Below, piece after piece: positions 17,691 to 26,397 of a stretch of DNA of 64,000 nt (positions are counted from its first letter, which is position 1; each line of letters begins with the position of its first letter). The position numbers and the translations under genes are program-made. The DNA is from Alphaproteobacteria bacterium MedPE-SWcel. Its GTDB lineage: Bacteria > Pseudomonadota > Alphaproteobacteria > Rhodobacterales > Rhodobacteraceae. The notes under the pieces are model-generated. The model saw only the letters and a program-made list of their open reading frames with translations. It ran no database searches and was not told where the DNA came from. Location: positions 186,001-250,000 of the forward strand of contig MPDC01000003.1 of the NCBI GenBank assembly GCA_001874255.1. The letters are read 5' to 3'.

Positions 17691-19346
17691 ATGTCTGATC
17701 TGCGCGAAGAAGCTCTGAAGAGCAAAGCCTGGCCGTTTGAAGAGGCACGTCGTGTCCTCAAACGTTACGCCAAGGGCGCGCCGGAGAAAGGCTATGTGCT
17801 GTTCGAGACCGGCTACGGCCCCTCCGGTCTGCCGCATATCGGCACCTTCGGCGAGGTGGCCCGCACCACCATGATCAAGACCGCCTTCGAGGTGCTGTCC
17901 GACATTCCGACCAAACTCATCTGTTTCTCCGATGACCTCGATGGGATGCGCAAGATCCCCGGCAACGTCCCCAATGCCGACAGCCTTGTGGAGCATCTGC
18001 AAAAGCCGCTGACCAGCGTCCCGGACCCCTTTGGCGAATTCGAGAGCTTCGGCCATCACAACAACGCCATGCTGCGCCGTTTCCTCGATACCTTCGGCTT
18101 CGAGTATGATTTCTACTCCTCGACAGAGTTCTACCGCTCCGGCCAGTTTGACGCGGTGCTGAAGCGCTGCGTCGAACGCTACGACGCGATCATGGAGATC
18201 ATGCTGAAAAGCCTGCGCGAGGAGCGCCGCCAGACCTATTCGATCTTCCTGCCGATCCATCCCGAAACCGGCCGCGTGCTCTATGTGCCGATGAAAAAGG
18301 TCGACGTGGAAACCTATTCGGTCACCTTTGATGACGACGAGGGCCGCGAATGGACCCTGCCGGTCACCGGTGGCAACGTCAAACTGCAGTGGAAACCCGA
18401 CTTCGGCGCGCGCTGGGCCGCGCTCGAGGTGGATTTCGAGATGTACGGCAAGGACCATTCCACCAATACGCCGATCTACGACGGCATCTGCCGGGCGCTG
18501 GGCCAGCGCGCACCGGAGCATTTCACCTATGAGCTGTTCCTCGATGAGAACGGTCAGAAGATTTCCAAGACCTCCGGCAATGGTGTCTCTATCGACGAGT
18601 GGCTGACCTATGCCTCCGCCGAGAGCCTGTCCTACTTCATGTATCAAAAGCCCAAGACCGCCAAGCGGATGCATTTTGACGTGATCCCGAAGGCAGTTGA
18701 TGAATACCACCAGCAGCTGCGGGCCTATCACGGGCAGGATCTGAAGGGGCAGCTCAACAATCCGGTCTGGCACATCCACGGCGGCGACGTGCCGCAATCG
18801 GATATGGTTGTGTCCTTCTCGATGCTGTTGAACCTCGCTTCGGCCTCCAGCGCCGAGGACAAGGCAACCATGTGGGGCTTCATCAACAAATATGCCCCCG
18901 AAGCGACAGCCGCGACCCATCCCGGCATGGATCAGGCGGCGGGTTTTGCCGTGCGCTACTTCCAGGACTTCGTGAAACCCGCAAAGGTCTACCGCCTGCC
19001 CACCGATCAGGAACGGGCGGCGCTTGCCGATCTGGCCAAGGCTCTGTCCAGCCCGGAGGCCGCACTTGCCGCGATCTCGAAGAAAAATCAGCTGGTCGGC
19101 AACGACGATCCTCTGCCCGCGGCAGATTTCACCGATGACGAATTCCTGCAATCCCTGGTCTTTGCCATTGGCAAGGTGCATGGGTTCGAACCGCTGCGGG
19201 CCTGGTTCTCGGCGATCTACGAGGTGCTGCTGGGCGCCAGCCAGGGGCCGCGTTTCGGCGGGTTCATCCAGCTATATGGGGTCGAGGAGACGATTTCGCT
19301 GATTGAGGCTGCACTGGCGGGGGACCTGCTGGGAACCCCGGCCTGA
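17691..19346 (+). CDS. lysK: Lysyl-tRNA synthetase, class I
   Basis: 551-residue class I LysRS, the archaeal-type enzyme that replaces class II LysS in most alphaproteobacteria. The HIGH-type motif is GPSGLPHIGT (residues ~46-55) and the KMSKS-type motif is KISKTSGNG (~287-295). A zinc-less alpha-helix-cage domain makes the C-terminus. The start MSDLREEALKSKAWPFEEA is typical, with GGAG about 9 nt upstream. A strong terminator follows. No class II lysS is visible in the window. Confidence 0.96.
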   Translation: MSDLREEALKSKAWPFEEARRVLKRYAKGAPEKGYVLFETGYGPSGLPHIGTFGEVARTTMIKTAFEVLSDIPTKLICFSDDLDGMRKIPGNVPNADSLVEHLQKPLTSVPDPFGEFESFGHHNNAMLRRFLDTFGFEYDFYSSTEFYRSGQFDAVLKRCVERYDAIMEIMLKSLREERRQTYSIFLPIHPETGRVLYVPMKKVDVETYSVTFDDDEGREWTLPVTGGNVKLQWKPDFGARWAALEVDFEMYGKDHSTNTPIYDGICRALGQRAPEHFTYELFLDENGQKISKTSGNGVSIDEWLTYASAESLSYFMYQKPKTAKRMHFDVIPKAVDEYHQQLRAYHGQDLKGQLNNPVWHIHGGDVPQSDMVVSFSMLLNLASASSAEDKATMWGFINKYAPEATAATHPGMDQAAGFAVRYFQDFVKPAKVYRLPTDQERAALADLAKALSSPEAALAAISKKNQLVGNDDPLPAADFTDDEFLQSLVFAIGKVHGFEPLRAWFSAIYEVLLGASQGPRFGGFIQLYGVEETISLIEAALAGDLLGTPA

Positions 19347-19397
19347 GGTCCGACCTTCCCCTGATGTGAAACCGACCCCTGATGCGACACCGACGGA

Positions 19398-19427
19398 ACG
19401 GGCGCCCGGAAACGGCGCCCGTTTTTG
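19398..19427 (+). terminator. Rho-independent terminator after lysK
   Basis: A perfect stem ACGGGCGCC/GGCGCCCGT with loop CGGAAAC is followed directly by TTTTTG. It lies about 50 bp after the lysK stop. The DNA in between holds an imperfect 18-bp direct repeat (CCCTGATGTGAAACCGAC / CCCTGATGCGACACCGAC). Confidence 0.9.
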
Positions 19428-19528
19428 CTTGCCCGCGCGCCGAATTGAAAAACTTCTGGCGCTCCTCACTTCTTTTTGGCGGCTGAGGTGTTTATCTTGA
19501 GATCAAGGATTTTTTGGAGGATTTTATT

Positions 19529-19831
19529 ATGATGCCAGCGGCGCGTCTGACGGATATGCATCTCTGCCCCATGGTGACGCCCGGCGTCCCCCCCATTCCC
19601 CATGTTGGCGGACCTGTCGCGGGCCCCTGCGTCCCCACCGTGTTGACCTGCGGACTGCCGCAGGCGGTGATGGGGGATATGGCCATTTGTGTCGGCCCTC
19701 CGGATACGCTCGCCAAAGGATCCGCCACCGTGCTGGTCGGCGGGAAACCTGCGGTGCGCATTGTGATGGACACCTGCGCCCATGGCGGCATGGTGACTGT
19801 TGGCGCGCCGACCGTCCTCATCGGCGGCTGA
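19529..19831 (+). CDS. PAAR domain-containing protein
   Basis: 100-residue PAAR-repeat protein, the conical tip that caps VgrG/spike trimers in type VI secretion and related contractile systems and can carry toxins. It opens with MMPAARLTDMHLCPMV and shows glycine-spaced strands ending GGMVTVGAPTVLIGG. Conserved His/Cys positions (HLC, PIPHVGG, MDTCAHGG) fit zinc coordination at the tip. GGAGG 8 nt upstream supports the ATG at 19529. It is followed 11 bp later by a 381-residue gene of unknown family, which suggests a PAAR-partner pair. No vgrG, hcp or tss genes are in the window. Confidence 0.88.
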   Translation: MMPAARLTDMHLCPMVTPGVPPIPHVGGPVAGPCVPTVLTCGLPQAVMGDMAICVGPPDTLAKGSATVLVGGKPAVRIVMDTCAHGGMVTVGAPTVLIGG

Positions 19832-19842
19832 GCGCAGAGCCG

Positions 19843-20988
19843 ATGGTTTGCTTTTGCAAAGACCTGGATCTGGCCTCGGCCTTGCCCTCCACGCAGCGGG
19901 ACAGCCTGCGTGTGGACGCCCCGCCGCCGCAGCTTGCCAACATGCTCAAGCTGATGAAACTGAACGCGAACCTCAGCGCCCGGGCCGACCTGAACCTGGC
20001 GGAGCTGCTGCCGGTCGACCAAAACTGGCTGACCGCCAATATATCGGCCCAAGCCCCGAACGGGACATTGCCGTCGGTGCTGCCGCCGCGCGGCGGCCCC
20101 GTGCTGGCGCTGGCGATGCGGCTGGCCGTTCCTGCGGCGCTTTTTCCGCTCGACGATCTCGCGGCGCTGAAGGACGAGCTGACCCAGGCCATTCTCAGCC
20201 TCGAAGAAAACGTGATGGCGCAGACCCACTCGATTTCGCAAATGCCGTCGCCCAGCTTTCGCAATCTTGCCCTCGGTGCGCATATGACGCTGGCGCTGCG
20301 CACGCAGGGGCTTTGTCCGTTCGAGGTCATGGAGATAGAGCTGGGCGAGGCGATGACCATGGGCGACGCCGGCACCAGCATGGCCCGTCAGGATGCGACG
20401 CTGCAATTTTCCCGGCGGCTGCCGGGCATGCGGTTGCCGGCCTTTGGCCTGCCGCTGCCGCAATTGGCCCTGGCGACGCAATTGGCCGAATTGGCGTCGA
20501 CCACTGCGGCCCTGAACAAACCGCCGCTGACGCCCGAATTCATTGATCAGCTGAAGCGCCAGTTCGCGGCTCTGCAGAATTTTCCCGTGCCGCGGATGAA
20601 GACACCGCTGGCGCTGCTGATGGCCATGGCCGCCGAGATGGCGGATCTGGAGGCGATCCACGAGGCCTTTGGAGAAGACGCGCTGACCCCCTCCGGCCAG
20701 TCACGGATCAACGCCATGTTCACCCATTGGGCGAAAAAACGCATCCCCCTGCCACTGCCCGCGGCCGATCTGCAAAGCCAGTTTGAACTGCTGCCGGAGC
20801 TTCAGGATGTGATCGATGGGGGGCAGACGGCCAATATGGCGGGGCCCGCCCTGATGTCATCAATGTCGGCGCAGATGCCGCCGCCGCCGATCACGCCCTT
20901 TCTCGAGGTGATCGCAGCATTGGGATCGGTGATGACGAAACTGATGGGGCAGAAACCCTTTGGCGCCTGTTCGGCCTGCGAATTCTGA
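19843..20988 (+). CDS. Unknown protein co-encoded with PAAR
   Basis: 381 residues, rich in Ala, Leu, Met and Pro, with no signal peptide and no recognised domain. It is mostly helical by composition (LANMLKLMKLNANLSA, LALATQLAELASTTAALN, ALLMAMAAEMADLEAI). Cysteine pairs sit at both ends: VCFCKD at the N-terminus and ACSACEF at the C-terminus, suggesting metal binding or a disulfide clasp. It starts 11 bp after the PAAR gene with the stop of PAAR just ahead, so they are surely one transcript. It may be a PAAR-delivered effector, a structural partner or an adaptor; the sequence does not decide. Codon use looks like the neighbours. Confidence 0.8.
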   Translation: MVCFCKDLDLASALPSTQRDSLRVDAPPPQLANMLKLMKLNANLSARADLNLAELLPVDQNWLTANISAQAPNGTLPSVLPPRGGPVLALAMRLAVPAALFPLDDLAALKDELTQAILSLEENVMAQTHSISQMPSPSFRNLALGAHMTLALRTQGLCPFEVMEIELGEAMTMGDAGTSMARQDATLQFSRRLPGMRLPAFGLPLPQLALATQLAELASTTAALNKPPLTPEFIDQLKRQFAALQNFPVPRMKTPLALLMAMAAEMADLEAIHEAFGEDALTPSGQSRINAMFTHWAKKRIPLPLPAADLQSQFELLPELQDVIDGGQTANMAGPALMSSMSAQMPPPPITPFLEVIAALGSVMTKLMGQKPFGACSACEF

Positions 20989-21197
20989 ACCCGCAGGCAG
21001 CTCACGCAGCACCCAGCGTGGGCGGGGGCAGGAGCGGTCCCTTTGCGCGCTGTCTTGCGCCATTCACCAGAGCCGGGGGCGCGATCCCGGCCCTCGCCGT
21101 TGCACAGGCGGCGCACGCCCTGCTGAGCCGGACTTAAGCCCGGCCCGATATATCCTGTCCTGATCCCGGTGTGCTGGAACAGGAAAGGGTACTTCTC

Positions 21198-23483
21198 ATG
21201 AACAAGGTCATTACCGACGGACTGCAATTGATGCCACCTGCATTTGCGGATGGGCTGGATGTCTGGTCCAGCGGCGACGGGGTGCCCGGCTCGGATACCT
21301 ATGACGGGGCTGCCAACGCGGCCCTTGTGGCGGGGGATGCGGATTTCGGCGGTTGTCTGGAGCTGCAGAAAACCAGCAGCACCCAGCGTCTGCGCTATAT
21401 GGGGGAAACACCGATCCTGCCGGGCTGCTATCTGCGGGTCACCGCGCGGGTCAAGGCAATGAGCGGCGCATTGCCCACCGTGCGTATCGCGGGCTGGGCC
21501 GGGGCCAGCAATGACAGCCACGTCTCCGGCGTGATCGAAAGCGGGCCGGGCGTCACCCTGTCGTCCTATGGCGAGGTGGTCGAGGTGCAGGCGATTGTCG
21601 GCACCGGCAACCGCAACGGTGTCGATATGGCCTGGGGGCGCCAGGCGGCCTACGGACATCTGGGCCTGAACCTGACCGGCCCGAACGGCGGTGTGGTCCG
21701 CATTGACGACATCATCATCGAAGACATCACCCAGGTCTTTCTGCGCGATATGCTGAGCATCGTCGATGTGGTCGATTTCGGTGCCATCGGCGATGGCAGT
21801 ACCGACTGTCACGCGGCTTTCGAGGCGGCAGACGACGCGGCCGACGGGCGGCGCATTCTGGTGCCCGAGGGGGTGTTTCGGATCAACAGCACATTGTCGC
21901 TGCACCATGACGTGGTGTTCGAAGGGACGCTGACAATGCCGGATGCGGCGATGCTGCTTCTGACCAAGAGCTATTCCTATCCGACCTATGCGGCGGCGTT
22001 CGGAAACGAGGAACTGGCCTTCAGGAAAGCGTTTCAGGCGCTCCTGAACAGTGTCGATCACGAGAGCCTGGATCTGGGCGGGCGCAATATCTCGGTGTCG
22101 CAGCCCATCGACATGCAGGCTGCGGTGCCGAACCGCACCAGCTATGCCACCCGCCGCTATATCCGCAATGGCCAGTTTTCGGCGCAATCCGGCTCGGCCT
22201 GGGATCATGACGTGGTCACGTCGCAGGCAAGCTACAGCAGTTCCGACAACAGGAAGCTCACCAATGTTGCCAATATCTCGGCGATTGCGGTGGGCTCGCT
22301 GGTCGAGGGCGCCGGGGTTGGCCGTGAGGTCTATGTCAATGCCAAGAATACCGGGGCCAATGAGCTGACGCTGAGCCAGCCGCTGTTTGATGCCGAGGGA
22401 ACCCAGACCTTCACCTTCACCCAGTTCAAATACATGCTGGATTTTTCCGGCTTTTCGGCCCTGAAGAAATTCGGTGTCTCGGGGGTGGAGTTCCAGTGCA
22501 ACGGCGCCGCAAGCGGCCTGCGGCTGGCGCCCGCAGGGACGGTTTTTGCATTGCACGACTGCCATTTCACCAAACCGAAGGCGCGCGGCATCACCTCGAT
22601 CGGCAATGGCTGCCAGGGCATGCTGGTGGACAATTGCCAGTTCCTGTCCAACGAGGACGCGGAGGATGTGTCGGACCGGACGAGCATTGCCCTCAACGTC
22701 AATTCCAACGATGTGAAACTGCGCCATAACCGGGCCACCCGTTTCCTGCATTGGGCGGTCATGGCCGGGTCCAACCACACGATTACGGGAAACCATTTCT
22801 TCCAGGGAGACAGCGTCGCAGGCGGCGTCCGGACGGCGGGGATCGTGGTGACGGATACCTATGCCTCGCATACGATCTCCGAGAATTACATCGACAATTG
22901 CTCGATTGAATGGACCAACGAATATGACGCCACTCCCGATTTCTCCACCGGGTTTTCGTTTTCCGCCATGTCGATCACGAACAATGTCTTTCTCAGCGGC
23001 GACGTGGCGAGCTGGTTCAGCTACATCGTGATCAAGCCCTATGGCAGCGGGCATTTTCTGAATGGTGTCTCCGTCACCGGGAACAAATTCCGGTCGATCA
23101 ACGGCACCATCGACCGGGCGGAACGGGTGGACACCAGCTTTTCCAGCCTCGACTTCACCCGATCCAAGGACGTGTTCTTTGACGGCAATACGTTTCACAA
23201 CGTCAACACCCAGTCCCGCAATCCGCTGCGGGTGGATCGCGCTCTGGGCAGCGTGGCGGGGACCTGGACGGTGGCGACCGATGGCCGGTTGCCCTTCAAT
23301 GGCCACAGCCGCGGGGTGGACAGCGTTGTGATCGAAGGGTCGTTGCGCAATTCCGGCGGGTCGGTGGTCTACCCGTCACACTATGTGCGCACCAATGAGG
23401 GCAGCAACCGCAACGAGATCGATCTGGTCTGGCCGGAGGCTGTGCGCGGCTCGGTCCGGGTCCTGGTTCGCATGGACCGCTGA
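21198..23483 (+). CDS. Right-handed beta-helix (pectate-lyase/GH28-like) protein
   Basis: 761 residues. After an N-terminal beta-sandwich-like region (1-180), residues 190-235 match the Pectate_lyase_3 entry segment (VVDFGAIGDGSTDCHAAFEAA...). A long run of beta-helix coils then follows, with repeated Asn/His turns (HNRATRFLHWAVMAGSNHTI, NHFFQGD, ISENYIDN, ITNNVFLSG, VTGNKF). There is no signal peptide. Such proteins occur as polysaccharide-acting enzymes and as phage or tailocin tail spikes. AGGAAAGG upstream supports the ATG at 21198 over an upstream GTG at 21171. No other phage gene is near; the PAAR gene is 1.4 kb upstream. Confidence 0.8.
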   Translation: MNKVITDGLQLMPPAFADGLDVWSSGDGVPGSDTYDGAANAALVAGDADFGGCLELQKTSSTQRLRYMGETPILPGCYLRVTARVKAMSGALPTVRIAGWAGASNDSHVSGVIESGPGVTLSSYGEVVEVQAIVGTGNRNGVDMAWGRQAAYGHLGLNLTGPNGGVVRIDDIIIEDITQVFLRDMLSIVDVVDFGAIGDGSTDCHAAFEAADDAADGRRILVPEGVFRINSTLSLHHDVVFEGTLTMPDAAMLLLTKSYSYPTYAAAFGNEELAFRKAFQALLNSVDHESLDLGGRNISVSQPIDMQAAVPNRTSYATRRYIRNGQFSAQSGSAWDHDVVTSQASYSSSDNRKLTNVANISAIAVGSLVEGAGVGREVYVNAKNTGANELTLSQPLFDAEGTQTFTFTQFKYMLDFSGFSALKKFGVSGVEFQCNGAASGLRLAPAGTVFALHDCHFTKPKARGITSIGNGCQGMLVDNCQFLSNEDAEDVSDRTSIALNVNSNDVKLRHNRATRFLHWAVMAGSNHTITGNHFFQGDSVAGGVRTAGIVVTDTYASHTISENYIDNCSIEWTNEYDATPDFSTGFSFSAMSITNNVFLSGDVASWFSYIVIKPYGSGHFLNGVSVTGNKFRSINGTIDRAERVDTSFSSLDFTRSKDVFFDGNTFHNVNTQSRNPLRVDRALGSVAGTWTVATDGRLPFNGHSRGVDSVVIEGSLRNSGGSVVYPSHYVRTNEGSNRNEIDLVWPEAVRGSVRVLVRMDR

Positions 23484-23616
23484 CCGCCCTTTTGATCGCT
23501 CTGTTGATCGTCCCATCGACTGCCCCGTCGGCGGCGACGGTTGCGGCTCGCAGGCAGCGCTGACACGCTTGGCGCGCGATCGAGATAGATTGAGACAGAT
23601 TGAGACACAAGTGGGG

Positions 23617-23647
23617 TGGCCGTGCCGGTTCGGCACGGCCATCTTGT
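23617..23647 (+). terminator. Terminator-like hairpin after the beta-helix gene
   Basis: A 10-bp GC-rich stem (GGCCGTGCCG/CGGCACGGCC) with a 3-nt loop is followed by TCTTGT. Just upstream is a 10-bp tandem duplication AGATTGAGAC (x2). It lies between the convergent beta-helix gene and the outer-membrane-type gene and could serve both strands. Confidence 0.65.
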
Positions 23648-23700
23648 CGTATGTCGTGTCGGCGGGCGTGGACACGATGGACACTGTGGAGACGGTGGTC

Positions 23701-24381
23701 TCAAAACCGGTGCCACAGCTCCATGCGCAGACCATATCGCGCGTCACCAAAGGATCGTATCTCCAGCCCGGTGATCAATTCCCGCTGAGGCGAAAGTTGA
23801 AACCGCACTCCGGGCAACAGTTTCCAGAGCAACTCGCCGTTGCGGGGTTGGTACAGCTCCACCTGCAGGAGCGGCGAGGGGCCGGAGGTGGCATTCAGCC
23901 CCAGCGTGCCATCCAGTTTCCAGGCCCGGCTCGTCCCGGCAGTCTTCCATTCGGCAGCGAGGTCAAAGGCCGCCCAGCCGTCGCGCCCGGCGAGGCGCAG
24001 ACCACGCCCGGCTGAGACAGTGATCCGCTGCATGGGCGCCCACTTCGCCGTGCTGGAGTCCCGACTGGCGCCGACGGCCATTTCAACGGCGAGGCGCCAG
24101 CCGGTGTCGCGCTGGCGCAGGGGCAGCCGGGCAAAGACCAGCGCATGGGCGGATTGCCCGCCGCTGTCGTCTGCCTGATTGATGTCGACCCCGAGGGTCA
24201 GGCGCGGGCCGATGCCATAGGCACCATAGGCGCTGAGCTCCTGGCCGGAGGGCCGCAGGCGAAAGCTTGACGACAGGAAGCCCGCGCCGTCCTGTTCCAT
24301 CCAGGCCCCGGCCATCGCGGTCCTGCCCCCGATCAGCAATAGGATGCAGATGAGAAGAAACTGGGCCATGGGTTTCGGCAA
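23701..24381 (-). CDS. Exported beta-strand-rich (outer-membrane-like) protein
   Basis: 226 residues with a signal peptide (hydrophobic core FLLICILLLIGG, cleavage near AMAGA). Alternating amphipathic strands follow (LSAYGAYGIGPRLTLGVDI, WRLAVEMAVGAS, ITVSAGRGLRL, WAAFDLAAEWKT, LKLDG-type), and the protein ends in an aromatic residue (MELWHRF), as outer-membrane barrels do. I do not recognise the family. The start may be either of two Met codons four residues apart (24381 or 24369). It is divergent from the monooxygenase-fold gene. Confidence 0.65.
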   Translation of the reverse strand: MPKPMAQFLLICILLLIGGRTAMAGAWMEQDGAGFLSSSFRLRPSGQELSAYGAYGIGPRLTLGVDINQADDSGGQSAHALVFARLPLRQRDTGWRLAVEMAVGASRDSSTAKWAPMQRITVSAGRGLRLAGRDGWAAFDLAAEWKTAGTSRAWKLDGTLGLNATSGPSPLLQVELYQPRNGELLWKLLPGVRFQLSPQRELITGLEIRSFGDARYGLRMELWHRF

Positions 24382-24489
24382 CCGCTGACCTCCCGATGCC
24401 CTGCTGGTTTCCTCCTTCGTAATTCAGATCAGCATCGACTTTCAAGCGGGACGGGATACTCTCGGGGACAGGATGAGAAGGAGGACTTC

Positions 24490-24810
24490 ATGCCGACAAT
24501 TACTCAATCCAGCGATGTGCAGACCGTGATAACCACATTCGAGGTGACACCGGGCACCTGTCAGGATCTGATGGATGCACTGCAAGAGGCGTATGACGGC
24601 TTTATTTCGCGGCAACCCGGCTTTGTGGCGGCGGGGTTGCATGTGAACGATGCGCAGACCCGAATTGCGAATTATTCGCAGTGGCGGCGGCGGGAGGATT
24701 TCATGGATATGCTGCGCACAGATGAAATGCGGCGGCGCAACCGGGACCTGAACGCCCTGTGCCGCAGTTTCGAGCCGGTCATGTATGACGTCGTGGCGAC
24801 CTTCGGCTAG
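24490..24810 (+). CDS. Antibiotic biosynthesis monooxygenase (ABM) domain protein
   Basis: 106-residue cytoplasmic protein with the dimeric alpha-beta ABM fold. It has a strand VITTFEVTPGTCQDLMDAL, the helix AYDGFISRQPGFVAAGLHV and the paired-strand YSQWRRREDF. Members are cofactor-independent quinone-forming monooxygenases or heme-binding proteins; the substrate here is unknown. GGAGG upstream supports the start. The following convergent space holds a CTGCCC/GGGCAG hairpin (24818-24844). Confidence 0.8.
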   Translation: MPTITQSSDVQTVITTFEVTPGTCQDLMDALQEAYDGFISRQPGFVAAGLHVNDAQTRIANYSQWRRREDFMDMLRTDEMRRRNRDLNALCRSFEPVMYDVVATFG

Positions 24811-24955
24811 CTGTATGGCTGCCCCGGGACGACAGGCCGGGCAGGGAGCGCAGGGCCCGCTCGCGCCGGTATTGGATATATCCATGCGCGATATCTGTCG
24901 GCCCCCCGGCCAGCGTATCAGGCCTAGCGCACCCGGCCTAGCCTAACCGGCGGCG

Positions 24956-25549
24956 CTAGCCGAAGCGGCCGCCCGAGAGGGCCTGTGCCAATCGGAACAG
25001 AGTCATATGAGGCCGCAGCAAGGCTGACCGGATCAGCACCTTGTGGGAGTCGATCACCGCGGCGATCCTTTGGAAATGGGGCTTCTGATGCGGGGCGGGA
25101 GAGCGCAACAGGATGGTTTTTGCGTCCTCCAGGGCGCGTATGGTTTCTTTTTCGATCCTTGGCAGCGCTGCGGGCTTCACCGCGCTGTAGCGTTGCAAGC
25201 CTTTTCGGATCCGCCCGGCATCCGGGTCAAGATTGGCCTCCACGGCGGCGCTGATACGCTGCTCCACCAGCTTCAGGGCCTCGTAGGCGGGGAGATAGTC
25301 TATGCTGCCTTTGATCCTGTTGGCGGCGAAGCGATAGGTCTTGCGGTGGCAATCGTAGCGATAGGCCTCAAACAACTGCATACAGGCGCGGGTGTCATTC
25401 GACAGTTGCCGCAGCAGGGCATCGGTGGTGCGATTGTTGATGGTGTTGCTGGCCCCGGCGTCCCCCTTGGAGCCATCACGCTCGCCCGCATGGGCCAAAG
25501 GCACGGCCAGAATGGTGAAAATCGCGACAATCGAGAACAGAAAACGCAT
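24956..25549 (-). CDS. Periplasmic protein, twin of 25749-26342 (copy 1)
   Basis: 197 residues with a signal peptide (MRFLFSIVAIFTILAVPLAHA). The mature part is helical and highly charged, and shares a pattern with the neighbouring 197-residue protein: two cysteines (CMQLFEAYRYDCHRKTYR), LVEQRISAAVEANLDPDAG, a AVKPAA hinge, then AKTILLRSP...HFQRIAAVIDSHKVLIRSALL. The two are tandem paralogues. I recognise no named family. The ATG at 25549 is chosen because the signal peptide begins there. Confidence 0.7.
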   Translation of the reverse strand: MRFLFSIVAIFTILAVPLAHAGERDGSKGDAGASNTINNRTTDALLRQLSNDTRACMQLFEAYRYDCHRKTYRFAANRIKGSIDYLPAYEALKLVEQRISAAVEANLDPDAGRIRKGLQRYSAVKPAALPRIEKETIRALEDAKTILLRSPAPHQKPHFQRIAAVIDSHKVLIRSALLRPHMTLFRLAQALSGGRFG

Positions 25550-25677
25550 CGAACAAAACCTTTTGTGACATAGCCACGAACACTCTAGCACAGCGGGCGC
25601 CGTTTTGCCCGGGAAACGCCCCGCAGATCCGGCAGAGCAGCAATGGGTCGTCGCTGTCAGATCACCGAGGCGTCAGC

Positions 25678-25744
25678 CTGATGTTGGCCTGATGTTGGCC
25701 CGATGTCAGCCCTGTGGCAGCCCGGTGTCTGCCCGGCACCGGCC
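25678..25744. repeat. Six-unit 11-bp imperfect tandem repeat
   Basis: Two perfect copies of CTGATGTTGGC are followed by four diverging 11-bp units (CCGATGTCAGC, CCTGTGGCAGC, CCGGTGTCTGC, CCGGCACCGGC). The array ends just before the stop codon of the downstream minus-strand gene, between the twin paralogues. Confidence 0.75.
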
Positions 25745-25748
25745 GGAC

Positions 25749-26342
25749 CTATCCGTGTCCGATGGATGGACCCAGCAGCCGGGCAAGCCGGATCACCGTT
25801 TGCGGCAGGGACAGAAGGGCAGAGCGCAACAGCACCTTGTTGGACTGAATGACCGCTGCAATCTGCTGAAAATGCTTTTTCTTTTCGTTGTCCGGGGTGC
25901 GCAGCAGAATGGTGGTGGCCTCTTCCATTGCGGCAATCGTCGCCTCTTTGATCAGGGGAACCGCTGCGGGTTTCACCGCCCGGTGCTGCACAAACAAGTT
26001 CTCGCGCAGGTTGGGCTGGTCCGGGTCCAGGTTGGCCGTGACAGCGGCACCGATCCGGTTCTCGATCAACTGCAGCGCCTTGGCGATCGGGGCATAGGCC
26101 CGGCTGCCGTTCAGGGACTGTGCTCCGGTGCGATAGCTGCGGCGATAACAATCATAGCGGTAGATCTTTGGGGCGGCCTGACAATGGCGAAAGTCGGTTT
26201 TCAGCTGCTCCACGATAGATTGGGTGGTGGCGTCGTTCAGCTGCACATTCCAGGCGCTGCGGCCACTGAAGCCGCGGTCGGCCATGGCGAAGGTGGGCAG
26301 CAGAAGCAGCGCGAGCGTGGTGGTCAGGGCCAGGCGGGTCAT
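25749..26342 (-). CDS. Periplasmic protein, twin of 24956-25549 (copy 2)
   Basis: 197 residues, the same length as its twin, with a signal peptide (MTRLALTTTLALLLLPTFAMA). It shares the twin's layout: paired cysteines (CQAAPKIYRYDCYRRSYR), LIENRIGAAVTANLDPDQ, the AVKPAA hinge and ATTILLRTP...HFQQIAAVIQSNKVLLRSALLS. Together with the lipoprotein gene just upstream (26398-26790, same strand, 55 bp apart) it may form an envelope-protein operon. Function unknown. Confidence 0.7.
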   Translation of the reverse strand: MTRLALTTTLALLLLPTFAMADRGFSGRSAWNVQLNDATTQSIVEQLKTDFRHCQAAPKIYRYDCYRRSYRTGAQSLNGSRAYAPIAKALQLIENRIGAAVTANLDPDQPNLRENLFVQHRAVKPAAVPLIKEATIAAMEEATTILLRTPDNEKKKHFQQIAAVIQSNKVLLRSALLSLPQTVIRLARLLGPSIGHG

Positions 26343-26397
26343 GATGGAAATCCTCGGTGATCTGCGTGTCTCGGGACCGGATGGACGTCGCCGGGCC

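Noticed and set aside
20802-23306. Open frame of 834 codons on the minus strand
   Set aside because: Antisense to the beta-helix gene and the end of the PAAR partner gene; it is a codon-bias shadow with low-complexity His/Arg/Gly composition.
19529-23483. A type VI secretion locus or prophage
   Set aside because: Only a PAAR protein, an unknown protein and a beta-helix protein are present; no vgrG, hcp, tss, portal, terminase or capsid genes are seen.
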